Shown: positions 22,673 to 35,764 of the stretch, in pieces
Layout of the letters: each line of letters starts with the position of its first letter
How positions within the stretch are numbered: the first letter of the stretch is position 1
Assembly (NCBI GenBank): GCA_024741835.1
Contig: JAENRP010000006.1
Coordinates: forward strand, 309,948 to 373,947
Source: Diplocarpon mali
Taxonomy: Eukaryota > Ascomycota > Leotiomycetes > Helotiales > Drepanopezizaceae
Direction of reading: 5' to 3'
Length of the DNA stretch: 64,000 nucleotides
Notes under the pieces: model-generated
Databases searched by the model: none
The model's input: only the letters and a program-made list of their open reading frames with translations
Told to the model about the DNA's origin: nothing
Position numbers and translations under genes: made by a program

Positions 22673-23767
22673 GAAATAAATAGTGCAAGTGAGTTATGAA
22701 ATCAATTGTCAGTACAATAAAATCGGTTTACTTGTCTCTTCAACTGAGTTAGTAATTGTTTAAGTAATTAAGAAAAACCTTTCATACAGTGTTCTGATAT
22801 AACCAGGGGTGGCTGTATATCCCCTAGCAAAGTCAAAATGGTAAAGCCGCCACCCAGCGAGCTTGTTGCGGAGGATTTTCATCAGCCGCTAGCGTGTGTC
22901 GGCTTGAGTAACGAGTGTTGATGTGGGTGTATGGACCGGCTCCTTTCTTTCTCTTTATCTCAAGTCCGGCGGAATACGACACCCACTGATCGAAGTTATC
23001 GGATGAATAGTAGAAGAAAGATTTAAATTATGAATGCTGATAGCTGGAAAACCGGAAGATGATCTAGGGCGTTTTGATCGTCTGCGGAATGTTTACAGCC
23101 TTTTCCCAAATCTCAAGAATCAAAGAATTCGGCCTACTACGCTTGCTTTTCTACGAATCAAGAGTACGCGTGCCGCAAGGAAATCTGACCGTATCATCCC
23201 GTGTTGACGTCGTACTTCGTCCCAAGTCAAGAAAGAAACCATAATAAAGTATATCTAACCTCGCAAACTCATCCCAAACCCACCCCTGAACCATAATGCG
23301 CCATTGCGGTATTGCTTAGCCTGCGACGAAGCCACTTCTACCTCGGTAATTCTGCTTAAACTGCACAATGCCCAGAAATCCGGATCTTGTGGAGATCCAA
23401 AGTCAGCCGGGCAGACTTGTTGACGGCATGAGCAGCAATCTTCGTGTAGTGGGGTGGTGGTCTAGGGCTCGAGTCCCTTCCTGTCTTCCAGGTAGCACGC
23501 GCGCCTACGCAGTCTGCTTTACAGAAAACACCAGAAAACGGATGATCTAACTCAAGGCTGTTAACTCGTATGTATTGGTCTCGGGTCTTGGAATATTTGC
23601 TTTTCTTGCTCAGTGCGTTATGGAATGAGTGTTCAGAGATCGAGACGTAGATGAGCCGGACCTCGTTTACATAGCAGAAATCAACCTTTCTCATGTCTGT
23701 TTCGCTTCACCATTCATATGTGTATTTATCCGAGTTGTTTCTTGTGATACAGGTGTGAGAGGGAAAG
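22673..23767. other. GC-balanced, no confident gene
   Basis: Base composition rises here, marking the start of a GC-balanced island. Plus-strand ATG at 22831 opens only 27 codons. Overlapping frames on both strands around 23356-23694 lack family signatures. A GGCTCGAGTCCC motif near 23466 resembles a tRNA B box, but no cloverleaf fits. Confidence 0.4.
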
Positions 23768-23926
23768 ATGGCGGAGCTACTGCGTACCATCAAGCATCAA
23801 AACATTGTCTTGCGTGCTTCCTCGAGTTCGTCCAAGACCCTACTCCCGAATTTTGTTATTTCGATTACTGGAAGTCTAGGAACCCACAGATCGCCTTCCA
23901 CGGTAGAATACACTTTGAGAGGGTAA
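23768..23926 (+). pseudogene. Possible BRCT-like N-terminal fragment
   Basis: A 52-codon frame starting in a good context (AAAGATGGCG). Its end, LPNFVISITGSLGTHRSPS then TVEYTLRG, resembles the first strand and helix of a BRCT domain (hydrophobic strand, I-x-G-x-LG, then a helix). A GTAATT donor overlaps the stop, and a few codons on, in a shifted frame, LEDTHVY recalls the T-H-L strand of BRCT. The domain is incomplete and no further exon was found. This could be a truncated gene or coincidence. Confidence 0.25.
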
Positions 23927-24506
23927 TTACAAGTACATTTACGAAAAGCCGAATGGCTAGAAGACACCCACGTTTATCCTCTTTTAATGTTCTGAAGCGT
24001 TTCATATGCCTCGCCTGCTCTTCTAAGTGGTTAGATAAGCATACTTTTTCACCCTTGTTTTGAACCAACGTTCACGAGACGAAAAATCGCGAGTAGAGTG
24101 CACAACGATCGATTTCCGTGCAACGTGGCCGAGGTGCTACGTTCTGGGACTGTTAAGGATAGATTCTGTATTGCCTTGGCACGCAAAAAGGGCGACGCTG
24201 CAATTGGCCGTTTGGTCGCCCGCCTGTTACGTCCGCGCTCATGCGAGCAAAATATCTCACGAGCATCACTTGATACCTGTTTGGAGATTACTTCCGTCAA
24301 GAACGATAAAAGCAGACAAATTACTAACCAGTATTGACCGCTAGAGCACTTTATACAAACAATCCATGCAATTCAAATCAGAACGAGAGGGTATAAACTG
24401 GCTAAAGAGCATCATGAAAACAGTGAAGAATCCAAACGAAAACTTTTGCACTCACAGAGAAACACAATCAGCTCGTACGAGTACCCGGACTTGACCTCGC
24501 CGCGCT

Positions 24507-25449
24507 CTAGCAGCAACGTCTGCGATTCTTGTCATTCCCAGCGTGATCATCTTCCGTCTCAGCCGCTTCTTCATCCAACTCCTCGCCCTCAACCTGTCCA
24601 AATGTCAGACTCGTCGAGAGCTTGTGAACGTTCGCGGAAGATTTCTCGACGCTGACGCTCATCGTCACCAGCTCCGGGTTCCCAAAATCGGGGATGGAGA
24701 TCAGTAAGAAGCCGCTTTGCAAGTTTAATCAGCCAAAGAAAAAAAAAAAAGCTCAATCCCTGAGTCAATGGTCTTGTACTGAGGGGGAAATTTTTGGGCC
24801 GAACTCACAATCCCAAAAATCCGAGCACAACGCCTGCCTCCATCAAGCCGCCTCCCCTATGCTGATCCACCTCCGCGGCCCCAAGACTCAGGGTCACCAG
24901 CAATCCAAGTAACACGGCCCCATCAACCAACAGCGCAATGCCCGTTCTAACAACGCCCTCCCGCGTCCTTTCTCTCACAGCCTTCAACCGCGGATTGACA
25001 AGCTCGATCCGTATGACAAAGAACCTCGTGCTGAAGTGCGCGATCAGGATGAAGAGCTGGCGCGCCAATGCGAAGGCGAGGAAGACTACATTCGGAGTAT
25101 TGATATGCGAGGGCCCAAGCAGTATGAATACTATGAACGCCGGAAGTAAGAAGAGCAGCGATGAAGAGCGGGTGTGCAGCGTTGGGTGCACAGTCGTGCT
25201 GTATGGAAGAGCTGGTAGGATACTCCTGGCATTAAGCGTTGGAAGGGTAGGGCGGGAGACTGCGAAGGTCGACAAGGAGATTTTGGGAAGGGCGACTTGG
25301 GGGAGAGAGATCCGCTTGGTGAATTTTGGGAGGAGAGAGGTGTGTTCGTTGCCCGTGGTTTGGATGTTTGGGTTACGTGAACTGCTGGCGTAAGAAGACG
25401 TGCTTTGGCGCTCGGGGTCCGCGAGGAGGGGGTCGCTGGCAGATGCCAT
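24507..25449 (-). CDS. Two-exon fungal four-pass membrane protein, uncharacterised
   Basis: Exon 1 25449-24809 and exon 2 24714-24507 join in phase 2 across a 94-nt intron (GTGAGT donor; long T tract; GGCTGATT branch-like site; CAAAG acceptor), giving 282 aa. The N-terminal ~95 residues are Ser/Thr/Pro-rich and presumably cytosolic. Four hydrophobic segments follow at about 97-113, 119-139, 167-190 and 203-222. The last spans the splice junction, which supports the intron. Between TM2 and TM3 is a basic loop (RFFVIRIELVNPRLKAVRERT). The tail is acidic (EGEELDEEAAETEDD) and ends NRRRCC, a possible lipidation site. Codon use and GC content are normal, unlike the flanking AT-rich blocks. I do not recognise the family. 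It is the only convincing housekeeping-type gene in the window. About 24.0-24.5 kb downstream holds no gene I can support. Confidence 0.75.
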
Positions 25450-25990
25450 GTTCCGATACTTCTGGACTTGTTTGGCTTTCGGTTCGCGATGCTGAAATCG
25501 ATGTGTTGGGCATCTGGACTCGGTGGTATGAATGATAGAGAATGATACTTTGTATTGGATGAGAAAGCAACGTAGTGTCCAGAGCGTTGTCTTGATGTTC
25601 GAAACATTTCAGCCTTGCGATCCGCTCATCACCCGGCCATCCGGACCCCTGAAGATAACAAGGATTAAGCGAGATGTACCCCTATTCGTCCAACAGCTGC
25701 AGACAAATACCTGAGGGAAAAAGGTAAAGTGTAGCATCAATCTCCTAGAGCTGCACGCTTGTACACAGACTTTCAACGATAAATACATTCATTGTCACGT
25801 AACCGGCTCTTTCCCGGCTAACAATACAATAACATCCGCTGCCTCACTCGCCCTTCGCATCCTCCTCATTTGGTTCTTCGCCAGCTGACTTTATAACACA
25901 AGCGGGATATCCTTCTCTATCCGGATCGGAACATTATCTATGACAGAATCGAAAAGGTGTAGATTCTAGTTCTAGAGAGCTGAAGTAGTA
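25450..25990. other. Upstream region of the membrane protein gene
   Basis: GC-balanced intergenic sequence holding the presumed promoter and 5' UTR of the minus-strand gene ending at 25449. No separate gene is supported. Confidence 0.4.
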
Positions 25991-25991
25991 T

Positions 25992-26057
25992 ATATACAAG
26001 GTAGGCTTACCAAGCCTTAGCCTCCGCTCCGTGCGGTAATCTCCGTACCTTGTATAT
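25992..26057. repeat. 66-bp hairpin with 12-bp perfect arms
   Basis: ATATACAAGGTA (25992-26003) and TACCTTGTATAT (26046-26057) are perfect inverted repeats around a 42-nt loop. The loop contains CTCCGCTCCGTGCGG, itself able to pair partly. The AT-rich ends and compact form suggest a miniature inverted-repeat element, possibly with a TA target. No second copy was seen here. Confidence 0.45.
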
Positions 26058-26990
26058 TTCTAACAATCTAGCACATATCCATTCCCTGGACTGATATTAC
26101 TAGCCCGCCACTCCGGAGCCAGCATTTGAGCCAGCGGCGCCGGATAACGAGTCTGCGCGACTCTGAAGGCACTGTACAGTAACGGAGCAGTAGAATGGAC
26201 CTCCCGGCCCGATACCAGGGAAATCCTTACGATACTACCATCATTTTTCTCCGGATGGCTAAGTGCGGGCTGGATTATTTCCACATTGCATTGAGTGTCG
26301 GTGTGTTACGCTGCATGCCATACTTTGGGCTTGTTTGTTATGAAGAAGCTGAAAATGTATGCAACAACAATGGCGACCTAGCCTTCTGTTTTAACAATCC
26401 AAGAGGCCAAATCTGAGATTCAGGAGGCGTGGGCGACACTTCATAGCTGCTTGGATATCGTGCTGAGTGTTTGGGCTGCGACTCTAAGCCTATCAGCGGA
26501 CTGACTTGATCCGGTGTTAGGGAGATACCAGCGGAGCTGCAGGAGCAAATATGTACTCGCGCTCTTTCGGCGAAGCTTGAGGGTGATTGTACAAAACACG
26601 AGACCGTTGTAAACAGGTCAGCGAGTGACAATGCCTCGACCATTGCTCGGCTGATTCCTTTTTCCATCTGAATTTGGTAAGCAACTTTTGAGGTGAAGAC
26701 CTAGCTCATTTGCCACTATGATTATTTTCCCTTTGGTGATGATCCGCATTGTCACACATGTTCCTAGACAAATTGAAGTACGCAAAACGATCCGAGGGAA
26801 TATCTCTCACAACTTGAATGGTAGCCAGGCAGTTGGTGAGATTGACCCTGAGTAGTAAAAGGTTATGCTAGTATACCTTGAAAGTCGGCAGTAGTAAGGT
26901 GAACTATGGGACGTAGCAATAGTTGATAATACTGAAGTAGCCACTGTGAAGGGCTAGGCCCTATATAGTCTAGTTGCGCACGGACCTGAG
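26058..26990. other. GC-balanced edge, uncertain short frames
   Basis: Two minus-strand frames (26667-26338 and 26284-26060) and one plus-strand frame (26195-26416) overlap. None has a recognisable domain. The two minus frames could be exons of one small gene, but no intron joining them in phase convinced me. Base composition falls to the AT-rich regime at about 26.95 kb. Confidence 0.3.
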
Positions 26991-27059
26991 CTTTTATATA
27001 TTTAGAATTTTCCTTAAGGCAACCCTTGAAGAGTTATCAACCGCGTTTCAACTATAATA

Positions 27060-28013
27060 AAGCCACGCGTTCTTTTAGTTACTTCTATAAGGAACGCAAT
27101 AGTGCAATTGTTTTATATCTCGATTCTAAAGTATCGCAAAGAAAGAAAGGAGATAAGCTAGAACTAGTCGCCTATTAGTAGTATATAAGATTAAGAACTG
27201 TAAGATCAGTTAAGAAAGCCTATATTACTAATTACCTTAAAGATTATAAAGATAAGGAAAAGCTTAGATAATTTAGTAAATATAGATCGATAAAGAATAG
27301 GCATTATAGTAGATAAGCGAGAGAAGCTTATCTAAAGCGTCTATATACGTCCTAGGCTGCTTAAGCATAAGGCTTGCCTTATTTAAAGAAGGCTATATAT
27401 AAAGAGAACTTTTAAAATAAAGTAAATAGATGACTTGAATTAGCTTAAAGCAATTATCAAAGTGCTCTTAAGGCCGATATTTGAATACTACTTCAGAACC
27501 TAGCCTTAAAGGAATATCGCAACTATAGTCCAAATCGCCTAATATACCTCCCTTTTTAAGGAAATTGCATTATTAATTAAGTAGTAATATTAAGCTATCT
27601 ATTTAAAGAAGGAACAACTTATCTTACCTTAAAGATCCTAAGTATATAGGATTACTATATTACCTTAAACTAAGAAGAAAGGGATTATTAAAAGGTACTA
27701 CTACCAGCCTACTTAATATACCCCTTTTGCATTTAAAAGAGTATATATGCACTTATAATAGCAACCTGGCCGACTTAGATTTAACCTATAACTTACCCTT
27801 TCTATAGAGATAGGAAGAGGGAAGAGTGAGAAAGATCTTTATATATCTCTTTCCTACGCCTTTATTAGCGGGATTTAAATAAGCCGTCGACTAGAGGTTT
27901 CTACTATATAGAACCCTTCTAAAGGCGTACGAATAGTAGCTACCTATATCTTTAGCGCAATCTATAATAGCTTTAGTAAATATATGCTCTTAAAAGATAC
28001 TAAGGTTTAAGAG
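27060..28013 (+). pseudogene. Gypsy E gag, N-terminal part
   Basis: Lys/Tyr-rich frame with Gln-type stops, for example YLKDYKDKEKLR and KYRSIKNRHYSR, running to NICSQKILRFKR. It continues in the same frame after Copia A2 as YKDFNSKIPTKL, showing that A2 interrupted it. Confidence 0.5.
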
Positions 28014-28312
28014 TGTTGGTACGCAGATTCCTATGCAGGAGGCAAGCTGCCCTCGTTCCTGGGGTCATCCTATATAGCTGTATTATATGCGATATAAGGG
28101 GTTTTATATGTATTTCGGACGGCTATTCAGCCAGAGGACCTTAGAAGGATATCCATATATAGCTAGGAAGGACTATAGGAAAGAGGATATTTATAGGTAT
28201 AAAGGTACTATCTTAGTTATATAGAGATAGATAGATATTATAATAGATTCTTTTTAATAATAAGTATTTAATTATATTTATATAAATATCGATTACTAAT
28301 ATAGAACTTATA
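28014..28312 (+). repeat. 5' LTR of Copia A2
   Basis: Begins TGTTGGTACGCAGATTCC and ends GAACTTATA. Confidence 0.9.
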
Positions 28313-28719
28313 TTAATTAGTAGTAGCACCTTTACTATAGATAGTAAGGTTATTAAACTAAAGAATTCTTTCTTGATTTAAGGAGTACTTAATTGTATTT
28401 CCAGCTTACCTTAAATATTAATCTAAATGTATAAAGTAATATTAGTTACTACTAAAGGGAAAAAGGCGAAAGATACGCGAATTAAGCTAAAGTTATTACT
28501 TTAAAGGTAGATATTATCCTCTTCTACTTGCGTTTTATTACACATTATAATTAGGGTAAAACCAAAGTGCAATTAGTATCCCAACTATAACTAAATAATA
28601 GTATAATAATATATAAAATATAATTATATTAGACTTCTTTCAAACCCTATTAAGGCGTAAAGCAATATCTAGATAATATTAGGAAATGATCAAAGGGGGA
28701 CTATTAATACCGCTTAATC

Positions 28720-31700
28720 TAAGGTAACCCTAGATACTAAGGGACCTCGAAAGGGATATAAGACCTTAGGAGGATCAACCTAGCGAAAAGGCCCTTAGAC
28801 TAAAAGATTAATATATAAAGAACTTCTAAAAGATATTATAAGATAGCAAAAGGAAAGGGTTATACCTTACTAAGGACTTTTGAAAGGAGTTCTAAGATTG
28901 GATAGTTAGCGACTTTAAATCGCTAAATAAGGATATTTGATAACGCCTAAAAGATAACCTTTAGTACTATAGAATATACATTTAGCGTAAGAAGGGCGTT
29001 TTAATCAGCTAGGCACTTTTCGATATAGTATACTAAAAAGGAAATGAGTAGCTAAAAGACCAGCTAAAGTCATAGATCTAAGAAGTACTAAACTCGGTTA
29101 TAGCATAATCTCTAAGATATAGAATAAGGTCTGCTTTAGAATTTGCCGAATCTATATAAATAAGCAAGCCACTCGCTTAAAGGGTTACTATAGCTAAATA
29201 GGAGATACTACGCTAAGACTCGCTTTAGCAAGGATACCTTAGATATAATAATAATACTTTATAAGATAACCTATATAAAGTAGACACTTTAAAATAAATA
29301 ACTAAATAGTATAACCTTAAAAGAATACCTTATTAACCTTAATTAGGATAGACTTTAGTCTTATAATACTTAAAGATCTTAAATCTAATACTAATGCCGC
29401 CGATCTAACTAAGAGATAGATTATTACTACCCTTTGCTATAAGGAAGGGTTTAAAAGCGCTTTTAGACCTTAACTAAAGCGACGCTTAACTATCCTAGTA
29501 TATTATAGAACCTTTAACTTTAAATTAGGCTAAAACCCTTATAAATTTAAGTAAGATATATACTAAGGAGACTTAGTACTTAAGTAAGAAAGATCACTTT
29601 AATAAAAAGCTTTATATATTTGCCGATTTATACTAAAGAGCCTTAGTAGACTAGAGTATATAGTATAAAGTCTTTCCATCTATACTATAAGACTCGGCCT
29701 TAACATATTACTATTAGTACTTATAAAATAAAAACTTTAAGTTTGCCGAGCTAATAGAGGCCATTTGGGCCAATTACAAGACCGAAGAGAGAAGTAGCAG
29801 ATTCCTAAGGAGGTGGTTTTAGCTAACATTTGACCTATTCTAATAAGAAGACTATTAAAAGAGGAAACCGATCCTAACCTAACTTAAAAACTATACTAAA
29901 GAGCTATAGAACTTGCAATTAGGCCTATATACTAATATAAGGAACGATCAATCGATTAGAGATAGACTTATATAAGGTATTTCTAGGAATTAGCTCTTTT
30001 AAATAGCACTTTTTAAACTACTAGCAATATTCCTAGCCCTATTAGATAGCTTATAAGCTTGCGCAAGAGTAGTTGCCTAGGATAGACTATCTAAACCCTA
30101 GCACCTTAGTTCAGCTACTAATAGACCCTAATATCATTTAGCTAAAAAGTAAAGGCAATCCATAGCGCACTTTTCAAATAGAAAGATAAAGTTTACTTAG
30201 GGTAATAAGAGAAGAATAACCTTCTAATCGAAACTAAGCTATATAAGGTGCATTATATATTAGAAAAAGGACTACTATAGTAGTAAGCACTTAAAAGAAG
30301 AAAGAGCCGCCTAGAAGTCTTACTATATAGCAAGCTAATAAGCCAAAGGGTATAAGCCAATAAATAAAATATATAAAGCATACTTAGCTTAAGAAGATAA
30401 TAGAGTATATTCAAAAGGCAATAGGACTAATAAGGATAAGTAGGAAACGTCTTTAAAAGAGGAGGACCAAGCGATTAGCGACCTTAAGGATAGTAATATT
30501 AACTTTACTATAGTATTCCTAGCTTCTAATTAAGAATATGACTTAAGAACCGTGCTTAACCAGCTTAAAAAGCAGAAAGCTAAATACCTTTTAATAATAA
30601 GGGTTAATAAACTGATATAAACGGACCCTAAGGTATTTATAATATAGTAGACAGATCAATTCTTCTAAGGATTCTTAATTAATATAGGCGCTTTAAATAA
30701 AAATATAAGAGGAATCAATTAATTCAAAGTCCTATAAAATATATAGGATATAGTTCTAGCTCTACTTAGCGCTAAAAAGTATAAAATTACCTTTAGGGTA
30801 GGTTTACGAAATGCAATTGGCAAGACAACTATTCGAATACTAGCAGGCCCTATAGAGTTCTTAATTATAAAGGTAGATATACCGTTTTTAGTCTACTTAT
30901 AATAACTCAATAAAATAGGAGCTAAATACAACAATCTGCGCAATTTGCTTATTATTAATAAGGAGAAACACTTAATTATCAGAAAACATAGGTACTTATA
31001 GCTCTTACTTAATATAATAGAGCAACTTCTGATAACTTTAAAGGGTATAATTAATATATGCCACTTAATAGAAATAGAGATCCGAAGGCTATATAAAAGA
31101 TTTAAATATCCTTTAGTAAAACGCCTTAAATACCTCTTAAACTAAGCTGGTTATAATATCAACTCTAGCATTATAGTAAAAGTAAGGGAAATATGCTAAT
31201 ATTATTAACTCTACGCTAACGCTCCTTATAGATTCCGATTTAAGCTATAAGATAATATCGACTTTAATCATACTATATATATCGATATTGCTTAATTCGG
31301 TAGAAGGAACGCCCTTTATATAGTTAATAAAGCGATAGGATTTAAAGCCGCAAGGTTCTTATAAAAGGGAATAAGAGCATATTCGGCCGATGCAGTATTT
31401 TAAGCCCTTAAATTAGCTTAGCTGGATACGTATATTAGACCTCCTAATTTTATAATATATAACTATAGCACTAACTTTAACTCAGCAGAGTTTAAAAGCT
31501 CTTTAAGATCTATAAGAATAACCTTTAAACTGGTTCCTATAAAGGCGCACTACTCTATTAGTAAAGTCGAACGGTATTATCGCCCTTTAAGATATACCTT
31601 TAAGATAATAATAGCTAAATACCCTTAATTAAGCGATAATAAGAGGCTGCAAATGGCCGTTAAGGCAGTTAATAATATAGTAGGACCTAAAAGGATGATT

Positions 31701-33920
31701 CCTACCTTACTTATTTTCAAGGCATATCTAAGGCTAATTAAACTAGATCTACTAAATCCGTTAGTAGAATAGAGGGTAGTAATAATTAAAAAGGCTATAA
31801 AGGAAGTTAGGAAGATCTATACTACTTATAAGGTTAATAACGCTTTAGGTATAAGGAATGGCCCTAGAACTACTTATATCTACGATTTAAGGCTAAAAGA
31901 CCTAGTATTAGTATATTAGGAGAAGGGAGGATAAATAAGCCTATTCGAGTTCCTAGGCTTAGAGAACGAAACCTATATAATTAATATTAGTAATAGAATA
32001 AGGCACTTTAGATCGATAAGCGTATATCTATTTAAAATCGATAATAAAGAAAACTGCCTAAAGGAAACTAAAGGAATTGAACCTAAGGATCGAACGACTA
32101 TCAAAAGGGAGTAGAACGCAACTAACATTAATAAAGAAGTAGAGCCCTTTCGCTTAGTTAAGCCGTAACTTAATAGCTGCAAGCAATCGCCAAAAGTAGA
32201 GGTTCCCTTTATTAAGCTTATTTCCAGCCTTCTTACAATCGATAATGACTATAATACTAAGATATAGATATCCTTTAGAGCAGACGATAAGCTATATATA
32301 GTTAAATTAGAGGTATTCCTAATAAAGAAGGAGAATAAGGACTAGGAACTATCGCAGAAGCTATAGGTAGAAGGCAAGATTACCACTCTTAGGCGCCCTT
32401 TTTAGCAATCTTACCTAAAGGAGTACTAAGGGCTAATAAACAAAGGGGTATTTGTACCGATAAATAAAAATGACCTTATTATAAAAGGCAAGAGGATCTT
32501 TAAATTGAGGATAGTTAATAAGATAAAGGGAAAGGAGATAGATTACCTATTCGAGAAATCACGCCTAGTTGTATAAGCCTAGAATAATACTAGCAAAAAG
32601 GAGGAAGGTATAATTATTTAATCCCTAACTATCTAATAAGTAAGCTAACGCCTTTTAGTATCACTTTCGATATTAATCTAGGAATACTTTAAAGAATAGG
32701 GTAAGAAGGGCATTCTTGGCCTATAGGATATTATATAAGCATATACCTAGGCAGCTTTAAAGCTACTATGCGATATATTTATATTTCCCTTATAAGATAT
32801 TGCTAAGCTATTCCCTATAAGTACGGTCTTTAAAGTAGTACTGCCGCTCTATAGCATTCCTAAATTAGGAAACTACTAGTTTAGCACCTACTATAAGTAC
32901 TATCGCAGCAATCTTAGTATAGCTAACTTAACTTATAACCCTTATCTATTATTAACCTTAAGCACTTCTCCCTTTTTCGGCATAGTAGGAATATAAACGG
33001 ACGATACTTTAATACTTAAAGAAGTAGACTTTTTAAAAAAGGAGAAGGATAAGATTAAAAGGGTAGGATTCCTTATAAAGCTAATATAGTACCTATCGAG
33101 TACTAAATCACTAGCTTTTAATAGGTATATTATTTCCTAAGAAGGGGATATAGTATATATGTGATAAAAGGGCTAAGGCTAAAGGCTAGAACTAGTCGAT
33201 ACTTCTTAAAAGGGCTATAAGCAATAATACCTAGAGTAGAGAGTAAGAGGAGCTTATTTAGCTATAATCTGCTAGCTAGAAGCTTCCTTCGATTTATTAG
33301 CAGTAGCCTAATACTAGGATCTGATAGTTCAAGATATAGAGAATCTAAATAAGCGACTCAAATGGATTTGAAATAACTTTAAAAGAGGCCTAACTTACCT
33401 TGCTATTAATTTGCAAAATGCTAAACTATTCGCATTTATCAATAGATCTTTTACTAATAATAAGGATTTAAGCTCGCAGATCGGCTATATTATTGTACTA
33501 GCTACTAAAGAGGAAGGAGAATCGCAGTTTACTTTAAAAGGCAATATTTTATACTATAGCTTAATAAAGTATAAAAGAGTGATAAAAGCTGTACTAGCCT
33601 CTGAACTATATACTATAGTAGCGGGTATTAATATACTAGTTTCTATAACTACGATAATCGATATAGTGATAGCTAAGCTAAGTCTACCCTGCCTCCCTAC
33701 TATTATATATATAGATTCCCTCTTCTTATATAAGTGTATTATCAAATTAGGTACTATAAAGGAGAAGCGATTAATAATCGATATAATAGCTATTCGATAA
33801 TCGTATAAGAATAGGGAGCTTATAAAGATATATTAGATTAATAGCGCTAGTAACCCTGCTAATACTATAATAAAAGCCAATTTAAATTAGGCCCTTTAGC
33901 AACTGGTAGATACTAATTCA
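28720..33920 (+). pseudogene. Copia A2 gag-pol (RIP-decayed)
   Basis: Same polyprotein as A1. Zinc knuckle near 30255, protease-like LINIGAL near 30675, integrase DINFNHTIYIDIA-type core near 31265 (stops at the Trp/Gln positions), RT near 32480-33380 and RNase H with KLFAFINRSFTNNKD from 33422. The RNase H frame 33411-33800 is fully open. Other frames carry stops, many at positions different from A1, as independent RIP would give. Confidence 0.82.
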
Positions 33921-34213
33921 ATGACTATTAGAAAGGAGGGATAGGTATAAAGGCCTATTAGGGTATAACTAGACTTGAAAAGGTCTTAGATTAATAATAT
34001 CTGATATTTTTTAATTGCGAGCTATTGGCAATTTTTTTATTTATTTTTTTTATTTTACTATAAGATATATTCCTACACTTGCTATTACTACCTTCTTTTT
34101 ATCTTTTCTTACTTATACTTACTATTACTACCTTCTTTTATCTTTTCTTACTTACTTGCGCGTACTTACATTTTTTTTATCATTTGAGTAGTACTTAAGA
34201 AGGAGGTTATGGC

Positions 34214-35190
34214 AAAGCAGCGATTATTATATTATTAAAGATAATAATCTACTAACAATTCTACCTTTAATAAGCACTTATCTTAAGTATTAGGATTTCT
34301 AAAGCGTAGATCCTTAAACCCCTAAGGCCTAGAAGCCTTACTACTTAAAGCAGCGGCTAAGTTGGCCTACTCCTTTTAAGCTTACACTTAAGTAAAAGCA
34401 GCCGCGATCTCCTTTAAATTCGGTTCATTTAAATTATTAAGATCTAGATCTCCGCCTTTTAAAGAGCCCTTAAAAGGGACCTATCTACCCTTGCCCTTTT
34501 AATAGTAGATATTATTAAAGGGAGCTTAAGAACGGCCCTTAGCTAAGTTAAATAGCCCCTTTATATATTAGAGGGCGCTAAGCACCTTAGCGCCTTAAGT
34601 CTTAAGATACCCAAAGGCAGCATTACTGCCTTAGATAGTATGTAATAGATCTTATAAATAGTTAGTTATTAATATTAAATAGATTCAAGGGTATATATAG
34701 CTTGCTAGGTGTTTGTAAGGTTAATACTGCGGTAAAGGGCATAAGCTTTATTCAGCTAGGCTAGCTAAAGGGCATCTTAAGTCTTTAAGACTATAGAGAT
34801 TTATATTTAAGTCTCCTTAAATAGGATTCGGGCCGCCTCTTAGATTGCTTTAATATTACTGCTAACCTAAGCATCTTAAAGAATAATATACTTATCTTAA
34901 GCCTAAATAGGTATTTAAAATAGATATCTATTAAAGGTTATTAGAGTAAGAGGATATCGGATAGCACTTACTAAGATGCACTTTACCTATTATATAATAT
35001 AGTAATCATACTTCTTAAAAGTAAAAGTATTAAATATATATATATAGTTAGTATTATTCTTATTAGCCTCCTTTCTTAATATCACTTACGTATAATATAC
35101 GCAAAGCACCTGAAACGCCTTAGGTAGGTCTTTCGAATTACATTTGAGCACTATCTAAGTTAGCAATATATATATTAAAGGGGGTCGGCT
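34214..35190 (-). pseudogene. Antisense Cys-containing ORF in Copia A2
   Basis: Counterpart of 10440-11432 in A1. The C-terminal part, encoding the Gln/Ala-rich helix before LSSKA, lies near 34330-34440. The upstream Cys-containing part is near 35040-35190 and is more eroded (TGC to TAT changes). Opposite strand to gag-pol. Confidence 0.42.
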
Positions 35191-35517
35191 AATAATCGGA
35201 GCACTTACTAATAATAATAATAGTATTAATAGGATAATATAAGATAAGATCTACTATAAGGTTAATTAACTTAAAAGCAAAAGGGGGAATCGACCTACTT
35301 ATAAGAAGTAGGAGTTAAAGTTAAAAGATCAAAGGAGGAGGGAAGCTTAATATATATGCCTTCTTAAAGGCCCCTCTTTTCCCTTCTATAGATCATTATA
35401 ATTTATAGCCATAGTGGATTACAACTTTAGATAACTCTTTAATAAAGAGTCTCGAACCTACTAGAATGCAACCGGACTATAATCGCACTATTATAAGGCT
35501 TAAATAAAGACTTTAGA

Positions 35518-35748
35518 TTGCTTCTATCACTTAGATACCTTTCCTTTCCCTCTTTACTATTTGCCTTTATCTTTGCTATTCTATTTCCTATATACTATCC
35601 TTACTACTTATTATACCTGCCTTTGCTATTAAGCTATTTGTCTTTACTATTTTATTTTTTATTGCCATTTAATTATTTGCTACCGATCTGCTTCCTTTAT
35701 ACACCTATTCTGCGTACTTCCTTATGCGAGTTGAAAAGGTCTTTTTAA
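35518..35748 (+). other. Hydrophobic open frame before the A2 3' LTR
   Basis: A 76-codon frame, almost all Leu/Tyr/Phe/Ile/Pro, in pyrimidine-rich DNA, also open in A1 and A3. It may be compositional. See the A1 3' segment. Confidence 0.25.
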
Positions 35749-35764
35749 AAGAGAGTACTGCTAG

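Noticed and set aside
23440..23480. tRNA-like B box GGCTCGAGTCCC
   Set aside because: No A box at the right distance and no cloverleaf.
23860..24344. Multiple 67-94 codon frames on both strands
   Set aside because: Overlapping frames in GC-balanced DNA without domain, intron or start-context support.
26060..26667. Candidate two-exon minus-strand gene
   Set aside because: No phase-compatible intron with good signals and no recognisable domain.
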